From the NCBI GenBank assembly GCA_026399515.1, contig JAPLQT010000065.1, forward strand, positions 1-58,503: a DNA stretch of 58,503 bases, written 5' to 3'. The DNA comes from Pseudomonadota bacterium (lineage in GTDB: Bacteria > Pseudomonadota > Gammaproteobacteria > Burkholderiales > Rhodocyclaceae). Shown piece after piece: positions 35,571 to 43,920 of the stretch (position 1 is the stretch's first letter; each line of letters begins with the position of its first letter). The notes below the pieces were generated by a model, which saw only the letters and a program-made list of their open reading frames with translations, ran no database searches and was not told where the DNA came from. Made by a program: the position numbers and the translations under genes.

Positions 35571-35930
35571 AAGGTGATTCTAATGCGAAATGCCCGATCC
35601 GCAACACTGATGAGAACAGGGGTAAAGCAGGCTTTATTTGCCGATTTCGTGCTCATTTGAGGAATGATTTTCATCAGGACGGACGCAAATAGCATGCGAT
35701 GTTGTCATGCAGCAACGAAAAAGCTTGACGGCTGGGGATAAAGTGCGTAAAAAGCGGAACGTGTTTGTCTTTGTCAAGATCTCCGCAATGTCGATAGCCC
35801 CGCAGTCCTTCAGTTTCCCGAATCTCCGCCTGGCATCATCCCCATCTGTAGCGAACTTGCGTCTCAAACATGCCCCAGAGTGTCTTTTTGACGTTTTGGT
35901 TTGTGATTTAACAATTAAGGAATAAGCTTT
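35571..35930. other. Intergenic region between clpS and the cold-shock gene
   Basis: 360 bp between divergent genes. The right half reads as a promoter plus a leader of about 170 nt for the cold-shock gene. A 72-codon ORF inside (35707-35925) has no ribosome site or recognisable content and is not called. Confidence 0.5.
35725..35753 (+). promoter_or_regulatory. Candidate promoter of the cold-shock gene with long leader
   Basis: TTGACG (35725-35730), 17-bp spacer, TAAAAA (35748-35753). A start near 35760 would give an untranslated leader of about 170 nt, the length typical of cspA-type mRNAs whose leader folding senses temperature. Confidence 0.45.
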
Positions 35931-36134
35931 ATGGCACTAGGTACTGTCAAGTGGTTCAACGACGCCAAAGGTTTTGGCTTCATTACGCCGGATGATGGCA
36001 GCGAGGATCTTTTCGCCCATTTCTCCGCAATCAATATGCCCGGCTTCAAGTCGCTGAAGGAGGGTGAAAAGGTTTCGTTCGAGGTGGTGCAAGGCCCGAA
36101 GGGCAAGCAAGCCTCCAACATTCAGAAAGCGTAA
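35931..36134 (+). CDS. Cold-shock domain protein
   Basis: 67 residues, a single OB-fold: [20 protein letters not shown], with RNP1 KGFGFI and RNP2 DLFAHFSAI. Binds single-stranded RNA/DNA as a chaperone or transcription antiterminator. AAGGA ribosome site 9 nt upstream. Whether it is cold-inducible or constitutive (CspC/E-like) cannot be told from the protein, though the long leader favours regulation. Confidence 0.96.
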   Translation: MALGTVKWFNDAKGFGFITPDDGSEDLFAHFSAINMPGFKSLKEGEKVSFEVVQGPKGKQASNIQKA

Positions 36135-36157
36135 TCCCGCGTGCTTGCGCAGGATTC

Positions 36158-36189
36158 AGCCCACCGTGGCCTGCCGCGGTGGGCTTTTT
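36158..36189 (+). terminator. Rho-independent terminator of the cold-shock gene
   Basis: AGCCCACCG pairs with CGGTGGGCT (36158-36166 / 36177-36185), followed by TTTTT. Confidence 0.88.
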
Positions 36190-36219
36190 GTCGTCGGTAG
36201 GTAATGGTGGTGCCAAAAG

Positions 36220-36241
36220 GAAGGCTCCTTGTGGAGCCTTC
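36220..36241. terminator. Hairpin between the cold-shock gene and icd
   Basis: GAAGGCTCC-ttgt-GGAGCCTTC, a perfect 9-bp stem; its minus-strand 3' side is followed by TTTTGG, so it probably ends icd transcripts. Confidence 0.65.
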
Positions 36242-36313
36242 TTTGAAGAGTAGCGGATGTCCAGAGGGCCGGGGCAACTCACCAAAACCTGCCCCCCATG
36301 ACAGGTCTCAGTT

Positions 36314-37543
36314 TTACATGCGTGCGATCATCGCATCCCCGAAAGCGGAGCAAGACACTTCCTTGGCACCATCCATCAGGCGGGCGAAGTCGTAGGTAAC
36401 GACCTTGTCCTTGATCGCCGCTTCCATAGACTCGATGACCTTGTCGGCCGCCTCGATCCATCCCATGTGGCGCAGCATCATCTCCGCGGAAAGGATCAGC
36501 GAGCCGGGATTTACATAATCCTTCCCTGCATATTTGGGGGCTGTGCCATGGGTGGCTTCAAACATTGCGACGTCATCCGAGAGATTCGCTCCCGGTGCGA
36601 TGCCAATACCGCCTACTTGCGCCGCCAAGGCATCGGAAACATAATCACCATTGAGATTCAGCGTGGCGATGACATCATATTCCGCCGGGCGCAGGAGGAT
36701 TTGCTGCAAGAAAGCATCGGCAATTACATCCTTGATGATGATGCCACCGGGCAGCTTGAGCCATGGTCCGCCGTCAAGTTCGACACCGCCAAATTCTTTT
36801 TTGGCCAGCCCATAGGCCCAGTCACGGAAGCCGCCTTCCGTATACTTCATGATATTGCCCTTGTGCACTATCGTCACCGATTTGCGCTTGTTGGTGATGG
36901 CGTAGTTGATTGCCTGTCTCACCAAGCGTTCGGTACCTTCGCGCGAAACGGGTTTGATGCCGATACTGGAGGTATTGGGGAAACGAATCTTGGTGACGCC
37001 CAGCTCATCCTGTAGGAATTTGATGAGTTTGCGTGCGTTGTCGGTCTCGGCGAACCACTCGATACCGGCATAGATATCTTCCGTGTTCTCGCGGAAAATG
37101 ACCATATTGGTCTTGGCCGGATCCTTGAGTGGCGAAGGCACGCCCTGAAAGTAGCGTATTGGCCGCAGGCAGACATAGAGGTCGAGTTCCTGACGCAACG
37201 CGACATTGAGGGAGCGGATGCCGCCGCCGATCGGGGTGGTCAAAGGACCTTTGATCGAAATTACATAATCCTTGATAGCAGTCAGCGTCTCCGCTGGCAT
37301 CCAGACATCCTGTCCGTAGAGCTTGGTCGACTTCTCACCGCAGTAGACTTCCATCCAATGAATCTTCTTCTGGCCGCCGTAGGCTTTGGCGACGGCGGCA
37401 TCGACAACTTTCTTCATCACCGGCGTGATATCGACGCCGATGCCGTCACCCTCGATGAAAGGGATGATGGGATTATCGGGAATAGCTTGACCGGAAACGA
37501 TTTTTTTGCCGCCCTGGGGTATCTTGATCAGCGAAGTGCTCAT
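36314..37543 (-). CDS. icd: Isocitrate dehydrogenase (NADP+)
   Basis: 409 residues, homodimeric E. coli-type enzyme: [16 protein letters not shown], the substrate loop [71 protein letters not shown] and [15 protein letters not shown]. Ser111 in [12 protein letters not shown] matches the serine phosphorylated by AceK, and aceK lies divergently next door, so this enzyme is the switch between TCA cycle and glyoxylate shunt. Confidence 0.97.
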   Translation of the reverse strand: MSTSLIKIPQGGKKIVSGQAIPDNPIIPFIEGDGIGVDITPVMKKVVDAAVAKAYGGQKKIHWMEVYCGEKSTKLYGQDVWMPAETLTAIKDYVISIKGPLTTPIGGGIRSLNVALRQELDLYVCLRPIRYFQGVPSPLKDPAKTNMVIFRENTEDIYAGIEWFAETDNARKLIKFLQDELGVTKIRFPNTSSIGIKPVSREGTERLVRQAINYAITNKRKSVTIVHKGNIMKYTEGGFRDWAYGLAKKEFGGVELDGGPWLKLPGGIIIKDVIADAFLQQILLRPAEYDVIATLNLNGDYVSDALAAQVGGIGIAPGANLSDDVAMFEATHGTAPKYAGKDYVNPGSLILSAEMMLRHMGWIEAADKVIESMEAAIKDKVVTYDFARLMDGAKEVSCSAFGDAMIARM

Positions 37544-37765
37544 GCCTGCTCCATCATGTGGGGTTGGTGAATGTGGGAAATTACCAGTATCAGTAGTCGA
37601 ACTATCTTGCCATCAGGCTCGCGGAGTAGGTTTGATTCAAATCAGCCAATACTGCAGTTTCCAATGCCTATTGTCCCCCGATAGGCCGCCGTCTTCCAGT
37701 TTGGCTATTCCGGCGCCTGATAGAATCGACCATTCTTCGTAACGCTTTAGTAGGTCGGAGTCAAC

Positions 37766-39553
37766 ATGGATGTGCCTGTCAATCAGAGTGCTGCCGCTCG
37801 GAATATTGCTCTGGCGCTGGTCGAGGGTTTCAACAAACATTATCGCTTGTTTCGGGAATCCTCCGCGCGGGCCAAGCTTCGTTTCGACGATGGGGACTGG
37901 CAAGCCGTTCAACTCGCGGTGCGCGACCGCATCCAGTTCTATGATGATCGAGTCAAGGAAACCATCGACCGTTTGCACACCGAGTTCAATGCCGAAGCGC
38001 TCAACCTTACCGACTGGCAGCAGGCGAAACTGCGTTACATCGGCCTTCTGCTCGATCACAAGCAGCCCGAACTGGCGGAAACTTTTTTCAATTCGGTATT
38101 CTGCAAGATTATGCATAGAACCTATTTTCACAATGACTTCATTTTTGTGAGACCGGCGATTTCCACCGAGTTTATCGACTCGGATCCACCCGCCTATCGC
38201 AGCTATTACCCGAACGAGGTTGGTTTTCACGGAGCGATTCGCCAAATTCTTTCGGACTTCGGCTGGCAGAGAGCATTTGATGATCTTGATCGGGACGTCG
38301 CCTCCATCCGTCAAGCGGTTGAGTGCCATCTGGGAGAGTGGCCAAACCCCGAATACAACTTCCAGATCCAGGTTCTCTACTCGGCTTTCTACCGCAACAA
38401 GGCGGCTTACATCATAGGCAAGGCCATCAATGGCGGCACGGAATACCCATTTGCGATCCCGGTATTGCATACCGAATCCGGCAAACTGTTCGTCGATACC
38501 ATCCTGCTGGATGTATGGCGCATCAGCATGCTGTTTTCGTTATCACGCGCCTATTTCATGGTCGACATGGAAGTACCGTCCGCCTACGTTCAGTTTCTGC
38601 GCAGCATCATGCCCGGCAAACCGCAATCGGAGTTGTACACCATGTTGGGTTTGGGTAAGCAGGGAAAGACCATGTTTTTCCGCGACCTGATTCATCACCT
38701 GCATCATTCCCAAGACCAGTTCGTTGTTGCGCCTGGGATACGCGGCTTGGTGATGTTGGTGTTTACTTTGCCTTCCTTCCCCTACGTGTTCAAGCTCATA
38801 AAGGATGTTTTCGGCGCTTCCAAGGATGTTGACCACGCAACTGTCAGACGCAAATACCAACTGGTCAAACAGATCGATCGGGTCGGCCGTTTGGCGGACA
38901 CCCTTGAATTTTCCAATGCCGCGCTGCCCAAGAAGAGATTGTCGCAGGCCTTGCTGGAAGATCTGTATCAGTTGGCGCCTTCCCTGATTGAAGAGGATGG
39001 GGATGACTTGGTCATCAAGCACCTTTATATCGAGCGACGTATGGAGCCGCTCAACATGTATCTTGAGAAGGCGGAGCGCGGAAACCGTCTGGCCGACATA
39101 GACCAGGTAGTGCGCGAATACGGCAATGCCATCCGTGAACTGGCCATTGCCAATATTTTCCCGGGCGACATGCTATGGAAGAATTTCGGTGTTACGCGCT
39201 ACGGCCGTGTCGTCTTCTACGACTATGACGAAATCGAATACATGACCGACTGCAATTTCCGAAAGATCCCGCCAGCACCTTATCCGGAAATGGAGATGTC
39301 GGGAGAAGTCTGGTATTCGGTGGCGCGAACGGATATTTTCCCCGAGGAGTTCGCGTCATTCCTGCTGACTTCGCCGTCGATTCGAGCCGCGTTCATGAGA
39401 TACCATGCCGATCTACTCGATATCGGTTTCTGGCGGACGGTTCAGGAAGAAATACGCCGTGGCTTCGTCAAGGATTTTTTTCCTTATGACGAGTCCCTGA
39501 GATTTGGCATGCACCGTGTCGCGGAATCCGGCGCGCTGGGAATCTCCGGGTGA
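37766..39553 (+). CDS. aceK: Isocitrate dehydrogenase kinase/phosphatase
   Basis: 595 residues, the normal AceK size. Recognisable: QFYDDRVKETIDRLHTEFNA-like N-terminal regulatory helices, YSAFYRNKAAYIIGKAINGG, VVAPGIRGLVMLVFTLPSFP (ATP lid), YVFKLIKD with the ATP-binding Lys, HLYIERRMEPLNMYLEKAER, and NIFPGDMLWKNFGVTRYGRVVFYDYDEI with the catalytic Asp and metal Asp. Reversibly phosphorylates Icd. Divergent from icd across 222 bp; the rluE-like gene follows immediately. Confidence 0.97.
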   Translation: MDVPVNQSAAARNIALALVEGFNKHYRLFRESSARAKLRFDDGDWQAVQLAVRDRIQFYDDRVKETIDRLHTEFNAEALNLTDWQQAKLRYIGLLLDHKQPELAETFFNSVFCKIMHRTYFHNDFIFVRPAISTEFIDSDPPAYRSYYPNEVGFHGAIRQILSDFGWQRAFDDLDRDVASIRQAVECHLGEWPNPEYNFQIQVLYSAFYRNKAAYIIGKAINGGTEYPFAIPVLHTESGKLFVDTILLDVWRISMLFSLSRAYFMVDMEVPSAYVQFLRSIMPGKPQSELYTMLGLGKQGKTMFFRDLIHHLHHSQDQFVVAPGIRGLVMLVFTLPSFPYVFKLIKDVFGASKDVDHATVRRKYQLVKQIDRVGRLADTLEFSNAALPKKRLSQALLEDLYQLAPSLIEEDGDDLVIKHLYIERRMEPLNMYLEKAERGNRLADIDQVVREYGNAIRELAIANIFPGDMLWKNFGVTRYGRVVFYDYDEIEYMTDCNFRKIPPAPYPEMEMSGEVWYSVARTDIFPEEFASFLLTSPSIRAAFMRYHADLLDIGFWRTVQEEIRRGFVKDFFPYDESLRFGMHRVAESGALGISG

Positions 39554-39560
39554 GTTCTTC

Positions 39561-40100
39561 TTGAGTCGAATAGTCTTATTCAACAAACCCTATGGAGTGT
39601 TGAGTCAATTCACTTCGTCTGGCGATCGTCCGACGCTCAAAGATTTTCTTCCTCAGACGGGAGTTTACGCCGCCGGCAGGCTGGACAGCGACAGCGAAGG
39701 ACTGCTGGTACTGACCGACGACGGTCGCCTGCAACAGCGCATCGCCGACCCGCGCCACAAACAACCCAAGATCTACTGGGCTCAAGTGGAAGGTAATCCC
39801 GATCCGGTGGCGCTTGAGTTGATGTCATCCGGTCTGGATCTTGGCGACTTCAGGTCACAACCCTGTCGAGTCCGACAAATTCCGGAGCCGGAGGGTCTTT
39901 GGCCCCGCAATCCCCCGATTCGCGTACGCAAGGCCATTCCCACTACCTGGCTTGAAATGGAGTTGCGCGAAGGCAAAAACCGCCAGGTGAGACGTATGAC
40001 CGCCAAGGTGGGCTTTCCCACCTTACGCTTAATTCGCTGGGCGATAGGATCCTGGAGTTTGGCTGGTTTGGCACCGGGTTCCTGGATCGAAGTTGCTTAG
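39561..40100 (+). CDS. rluE: RsuA/RluE-type rRNA pseudouridine synthase
   Basis: Start set at TTG 39561 with a GGTGAG ribosome-site-like stretch 6 nt upstream; 179 residues. No S4 domain, as in RluE/RluF short forms: IVLFNKPYGVLSQFTSSG, catalytic GRLDSDSEGLLVLTDDG (Asp), LREGKNRQVRRMTAKVGFPT LRLIR-type C-terminus. Isomerises a uridine in 23S rRNA (U2457 in E. coli). In E. coli too this gene lies next to icd, which supports the symbol. Confidence 0.92.
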   Translation: MSRIVLFNKPYGVLSQFTSSGDRPTLKDFLPQTGVYAAGRLDSDSEGLLVLTDDGRLQQRIADPRHKQPKIYWAQVEGNPDPVALELMSSGLDLGDFRSQPCRVRQIPEPEGLWPRNPPIRVRKAIPTTWLEMELREGKNRQVRRMTAKVGFPTLRLIRWAIGSWSLAGLAPGSWIEVA

Positions 40101-40148
40101 AAATCAATATCCACTGTCAACCCCTGCCCGGATCGCGCGTTATAGGCC

Positions 40149-40178
40149 TTGACACCAGTTTTTTACCCGTAGTGTCAA
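40149..40178. repeat. Inverted repeat TTGACAC / GTGTCAA
   Basis: TTGACAC (40149-40155) and GTGTCAA (40172-40178) flank a 16-nt T-rich loop, between rluE and the first Lys/Ala-rich gene. Either an operator for the small gene or a weak terminator for rluE. Confidence 0.4.
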
Positions 40179-40209
40179 TGGCATACACTAATCTTGAAAG
40201 GATCAAAAA

Positions 40210-40446
40210 ATGAGCAAACTTCTGACCGCCCTGATCGTTACCGCTTTTGCTGCTACCTCTGCTTTTGCCCAAGCCCCGGCTGCTGCCCCGGCCAAGGCCG
40301 AAGCCAAGCCTGCTGCCGCTGCCCCAGCCGCCAAGGCTGAAGCCAAGCCCGCTGCCGATGCCCCCAAGGCAGACGCTGCTGCTCCGAAGGCCAAGAAAGC
40401 CAAGAAAGCCAAGAAGGCCAAAAAGGCTGCTGCTGAGGCCAAGTAA
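40210..40446 (+). CDS. Secreted Ala/Lys-rich low-complexity protein (paralogue 1)
   Basis: 78 residues. A clear Sec signal (MSKLLTALIVTAFAATSAFA, cleavage after AFA) is followed by an almost pure Ala/Lys/Pro chain ending in four KAK repeats (KAKKAKKAKKAKKAAAEAK). Strongly basic mature chain. Starts almost identically to the gene at 40587, so the two are tandem paralogues. Followed by its own terminator, which argues it is an expressed single gene. Function unknown; might coat nucleic acid, LPS or other polyanions outside the cytoplasm (speculation). Confidence 0.75.
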   Translation: MSKLLTALIVTAFAATSAFAQAPAAAPAKAEAKPAAAAPAAKAEAKPAADAPKADAAAPKAKKAKKAKKAKKAAAEAK

Positions 40447-40456
40447 TTGATGAATG

Positions 40457-40482
40457 AAGGGCGGGGTGACCTGCCCTTTTTC
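40457..40482 (+). terminator. Rho-independent terminator of paralogue 1
   Basis: AAGGGC (40457-40462) pairs with GCCCTT (40473-40478), with G-C pairs continuing inward; TTTTT follows. Confidence 0.75.
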
Positions 40483-40586
40483 ATTGGGTTTTAGTAGTTC
40501 ATCAATTAGTCGTACTTGGGTTATAATCTTTGCGGCCTTTAGTAAATCGGTCGTATTTAAATCATCCACTTAAGAGGAAATACACC

Positions 40587-40853
40587 ATGAGCAAACTGTT
40601 ATCCGTTCTGATCGCTGCGCTGTTCGCCACCGTTTCAGTTGCCAGCTTCGCCGCCGACGAGAAGAAAGACGAGAAGAAAGCTGAAGCCAAGGTCGAGAAG
40701 AAAGCTGAAGCCAAGGCCGAGAAGAAGGCTGAAGCCAAGGTCGAGAAGAAAGCTGAAGCCAAGAAAGACGAAAAGGCCGCTGCCCCCGCTGCTAAGGCTG
40801 ATGCCAAGAAAGACGAAAAGAAAGCTGAAAAGAAAGAAGAAGCCAAGAAATAA
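40587..40853 (+). CDS. Secreted Lys/Glu/Ala-rich repeat protein (paralogue 2)
   Basis: 88 residues from ATG 40587 (AGAGGA ribosome site upstream). Signal MSKLLSVLIAALFATVSVAS then FAADEKKDEKK and an eight-residue repeat AEAKVEKK, coded by a 24-bp tandem repeat at 40680-40775. Unlike paralogue 1 it alternates Lys and Glu, so the net charge is lower and it should form one long charged helix. A TATAAT at 40522-40527 may be its -10. It has its own terminator. Function unknown. Confidence 0.78.
   Translation: MSKLLSVLIAALFATVSVASFAADEKKDEKKAEAKVEKKAEAKAEKKAEAKVEKKAEAKKDEKAAAPAAKADAKKDEKKAEKKEEAKK
40680..40775 (+). repeat. 24-bp tandem repeat, four units, in paralogue 2
   Basis: Units at 40680-40703, 40704-40727, 40728-40751 and 40752-40775. 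Units 1 and 3 are identical, unit 2 differs at two bases, unit 4 diverges in its second half. Unit start: GCTGAAGCCAAG. Confidence 0.9.
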
Positions 40854-40874
40854 TTGTTCTTGGGCAGATACGAG

Positions 40875-40899
40875 AAGGCAGGGTTACCCCTGCCTTTTT
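40875..40899 (+). terminator. Rho-independent terminator of paralogue 2
   Basis: AAGGCAGGG-ttac-CCCTGCCTT followed by TTT. Confidence 0.85.
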
Positions 40900-40928
40900 C
40901 TTTGGCGCGAATCACCGGATTGAATACC

Positions 40929-41372
40929 ATGAGAAGGCAGCCGCTAAGACAACTGGTTGTCGCCACGCTGGTGCTGGCGACGTCTTGGGCGTGGGCCCAA
41001 GGTTCTCTTGAACTGAGCGCCGGCATACACCGCATTCGGGCCGAAGTGGTCAATACCCCCGAATCGCGCGCCGAAGGCCTGATGTACCGCAGGAGCCTGC
41101 CGGCCAATTACGGCATGCTGTTCGTGTTCGATCGGACGGCCCAGCACTGCATGTGGATGCGCAACACCTTGATACCGCTTTCCGTGGCGTTCATCGACGA
41201 AAATGGGCGCATCATCAACATTGAAGAAATGTTGCCGCAAACCGAAAACAACCACTGCGCGGCGAAACCGGCGAAATTCGCCCTCGAGATGAGCGCAAAC
41301 TGGTTCAACAGCAGAGGGCTTGCTGGCGGGATTCAATTGAACGGCATCGACAAGGCACCGGCGGCACGCTAG
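40929..41372 (+). CDS. DUF192 family exported protein
   Basis: Start set at the ATG of MRRQPLRQLVVATLVLATSW (40929), giving 147 residues with a Sec signal ending at AWAQ. DUF192 core: GIHRIRAEVVNTPESRAEGL, MYRRSLPANYGMLFVFD, HCMWMRNTLIPLSVAFIDENG. A small beta-barrel family of unknown function, usually periplasmic. An upstream in-frame ATG at 40854 lies before the terminator and is rejected. Confidence 0.9.
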   Translation: MRRQPLRQLVVATLVLATSWAWAQGSLELSAGIHRIRAEVVNTPESRAEGLMYRRSLPANYGMLFVFDRTAQHCMWMRNTLIPLSVAFIDENGRIINIEEMLPQTENNHCAAKPAKFALEMSANWFNSRGLAGGIQLNGIDKAPAAR

Positions 41373-41499
41373 ATACTGTCCCTACGATTCGCGAACACCT
41401 CTTCAGTGAAAGCCTCTGGGCCTGGGGTTATAACTCTTCCGGCATGGGCGGAAACATGCAGCCACCCATGCATTGCGTAATGTCTCCAGGGTCGTTTGA

Positions 41500-42084
41500 T
41501 CAGCCGAAATTCTTCCCGGCGAAATCCCAGTTGGCCAGATTGTTCAAGAAAGTTTCGACAAACTTGGGCCGGGCATTGCGGTAGTCGATGTAATAGGCAT
41601 GCTCCCATACGTCGATGCACAGCAATGCCTTGTCGCCGGTGGTCAGGGGCGTGCCTGCGGCACCCATGTTGACGATGTCGACACCGCCATCCGCCTTCTT
41701 CACCAGCCAGGTCCAGCCTGAGCCGAAGTTTCCCACCGCGGATGCCTGGAAAGCCTTTTTGAACTCGTCGAAAGAACCCCACTTCTTGGTGATGGCGTCC
41801 GCCAAAGCACCGGTCGGAGCACCCCCGCCGTTCGGTTTCAGGGAGTTCCAGAAAAAAGTGTGGTTCCAGACTTGGGCGGAATTATTGTAAATGCCGCCGG
41901 CTGGCGCTTTCTTGACGATGGCCTCGAGATCGAGATTTTCGAAATCGGTGCCCTTGATCAGGTTGTTCAGATTGGTGACATAGGCCTGATGATGCTTGCC
42001 GTAGTGGTATTCGAAAGTTTCCTTGGAAATGTGCGGAGCCAACGCGTCCATCGCGAAGGGGAGTGGGGGTAGGGTGTGTTCCAT
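41500..42084 (-). CDS. sodB: Superoxide dismutase [Fe]
   Basis: 194 residues, cytoplasmic (no signal). Metal ligands in context: [15 protein letters not shown] (His), [16 protein letters not shown] (His; the Gln here marks the Fe type) and [20 protein letters not shown] (Asp and His). [11 protein letters not shown] is typical. Converts superoxide to O2 and H2O2. Single gene. Confidence 0.97.
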   Translation of the reverse strand: MEHTLPPLPFAMDALAPHISKETFEYHYGKHHQAYVTNLNNLIKGTDFENLDLEAIVKKAPAGGIYNNSAQVWNHTFFWNSLKPNGGGAPTGALADAITKKWGSFDEFKKAFQASAVGNFGSGWTWLVKKADGGVDIVNMGAAGTPLTTGDKALLCIDVWEHAYYIDYRNARPKFVETFLNNLANWDFAGKNFG

Positions 42085-42187
42085 GATGATTCTCCTGTGA
42101 GCAGATAAATCAGACCGTTTGAAATCCTGACTATTTTAGTCGGGGTATGTTTATTTCGCAAACACTTCTGAATAACGTTCAAAGTCC

Positions 42188-43504
42188 TTATTCCGTTTTA
42201 TCGATATGCCCATGTGCCTGACCTTGGGCGAAATGTAGTTCGATTGCATCGCCTGGGGAGAGTTGATGGCTAGCGCAGACCACCTTGCCATGACTGTCCC
42301 TAACGATACTATAGCCGCGCTGCAAAGTTGCCATTGGGCTGAGTTGGGCGAGGACCGCAGCGACGGTCGCAAGCCGGGCGTGATTAGTAGCCAGGCGACG
42401 TTTTGTTGCGGCACCCAGCCGCTGGCCCAGAAGGGCTAGGGTGGCGATGGCCGGTGATAAGGCTGGACGCGCCTGCCGGAGGCGGGCCTGTTTTCGTTCC
42501 AGATTGATGGCTTCGCGGCGAAGCCGATGAGCCGTGGCGGCAGCAAGCCTGGTCTTCAGATGTGCCAGCGCATGTCGGTTGCTCATGAGTCGTGCACCGG
42601 GATGAACCAGGCGATGCGTGATCAGGTCGACACGTTGCATGCGCGCTTCCAACTGAACACGCATTGTCTGTTGCAGGCTGAGGTGCAGCGCCGCGAGTTC
42701 GTGGGTCGCCGCAAACCATCCGGCGCTGACCAGTTCCGCCGCAGCCGTCGGTGTCGCTGCGCGGCGGTCGGCGACGAAGTCGGCGATGGTGGTGTCGGTC
42801 TCATGGCCGATGCCGCTGATCACCGGCAATGAACACGCGGCAATGGCGCGAGCCACGCATTCCTCATTGAATGCCCAGAGGTCCTCAATGCTGCCGCCGC
42901 CGCGAGCGACGATCAGGACGTCGCATTCGGATCTTTCCCCGGCAGTCAGAATCGAGGCGGCGATTTTTTCGGCGGCGCCATCGCCTTGGACCGGAGCCGG
43001 GTAAAGGATTACCGGCAGTTGAGGGGCGCGCCGTCGTAGAGTAGTGACGAGGTCACGCAACGCCGCAGCTTGTGGCGAGCTGACAATGCCTACGCAACGG
43101 GGGAAGCGCGGCAGCCCTCGTTTCCTTTCAGCGGCGAACAATCCTTCGCGTTCCAGCCGCTCCAGCAGCCGGGCGTAGGCTTCGTAGAGTGCGCCAATTC
43201 CAGCCCGGCGCAATCCCTCGATGTTCAACTGAAACTCACCGCGCGCTTCGTAAAGCGTCACCAGTGCCTGCGCTTCTATCTGCTGGCCGTTTTCCAAGCG
43301 CCAAGGGACCACTTGGGCGCGATTGCGAAACATGACGCAGCGCACTTGGGCGGACTCGTCCTTAAGCGAAAAATAAACATGGCCCGAGGTGGCGCGGGTG
43401 AGATTGGAAATTTCACCACTGACCCAAAACAGGGGAAAATTCTGCTGCAAGACCTCGCGAGCAAGGCGGTTCAGTTGAGAAACTGTCAGGACTTCAGGAA
43501 TCAT
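42188..43504 (-). CDS. xseA: Exodeoxyribonuclease VII large subunit
   Basis: Start set at the ATG of MIPEVLTVSQLNRLAREVLQ (complement 43502-43504), 438 residues; the frame runs on upstream without similarity. OB-fold (FWVSGEISNLTRATSGHVYF), core domain (VGIVSSPQAAALRDLVTTLR, VLIVARGGGSIEDLWAFNEE, PVISGIGHETDTTIADFVAD) and coiled-coil C-terminus with the processive motif QRGYSIVRD. Degrades single-stranded DNA. The small subunit XseB is not in the window. Confidence 0.96.
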   Translation of the reverse strand: MIPEVLTVSQLNRLAREVLQQNFPLFWVSGEISNLTRATSGHVYFSLKDESAQVRCVMFRNRAQVVPWRLENGQQIEAQALVTLYEARGEFQLNIEGLRRAGIGALYEAYARLLERLEREGLFAAERKRGLPRFPRCVGIVSSPQAAALRDLVTTLRRRAPQLPVILYPAPVQGDGAAEKIAASILTAGERSECDVLIVARGGGSIEDLWAFNEECVARAIAACSLPVISGIGHETDTTIADFVADRRAATPTAAAELVSAGWFAATHELAALHLSLQQTMRVQLEARMQRVDLITHRLVHPGARLMSNRHALAHLKTRLAAATAHRLRREAINLERKQARLRQARPALSPAIATLALLGQRLGAATKRRLATNHARLATVAAVLAQLSPMATLQRGYSIVRDSHGKVVCASHQLSPGDAIELHFAQGQAHGHIDKTE

Positions 43505-43920
43505 CTGGCGTTGGAATCGAGAGTTGACAATGGGCCAAAAAGGCAATCCGGATTGTAATGGAATCCACACGTGGGTCGGTGAATCCTGCCGGACTGCGCC
43601 GAAACCCGCATGGAGAGCCGGGGTGTTTTGTAAGCCATTGTATTATAATGAATGTAATAAAAGCTTCATTTTGTGGCGGGCCAGAAAAAAGCCTTTCCGC
43701 AAGCCGATTTACGGTCTTCCCCCCTTGCCAATCCACAAGCTTATCCACAGATTTTGTGGATAAGCCAGGGGCCGTGAGTTTATTCCATTGGTATGGCTAA
43801 GAAGATGCTTCCCAGTCTGTCGATTCGTTAATCGAAGACAAATTGCGGTACTCTTGCACCCCGGTTTCCGCCCTGATTATGCACCCGCGACCAGCCGACC
43901 TTCTTGACTAACTCAGCGTG
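43505..43920. other. AT-rich divergent intergenic region with DnaA boxes
   Basis: 416 bp between xseA and the SEL1 gene. It holds an AT-rich patch with TATAAT (43644-43649) and the inverted pair of DnaA boxes at 43741-43763. No convincing small gene; short ORFs across it lack ribosome sites. Confidence 0.5.
43739..43765. promoter_or_regulatory. Two perfect inverted DnaA boxes
   Basis: TTATCCACA (43741-43749) and TGTGGATAA (43755-43763), both exact matches to the strong DnaA-box consensus, face each other 5 bp apart inside an 11-bp-arm inverted repeat (GCTTATCCACA-gattt-TGTGGATAAGC). A third partial site, ATCCACA, lies just left at 43731-43737. May bind DnaA as a regulatory or titration site. 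Confidence 0.6.

Noticed and set aside
35707-35925. 72-codon ORF upstream of the cold-shock gene
   Set aside because: No ribosome site or recognisable content; the region fits a long cold-shock leader.
40680-40775. Direct repeats as a regulatory or CRISPR-like array
   Set aside because: The 24-bp period is in frame and encodes the AEAKVEKK repeat, so it is coding low complexity.
43739-43765. Chromosomal origin of replication
   Set aside because: Only two full DnaA boxes, no AT-rich unwinding repeats and no origin-type genes nearby; kept only as a DnaA-box pair.
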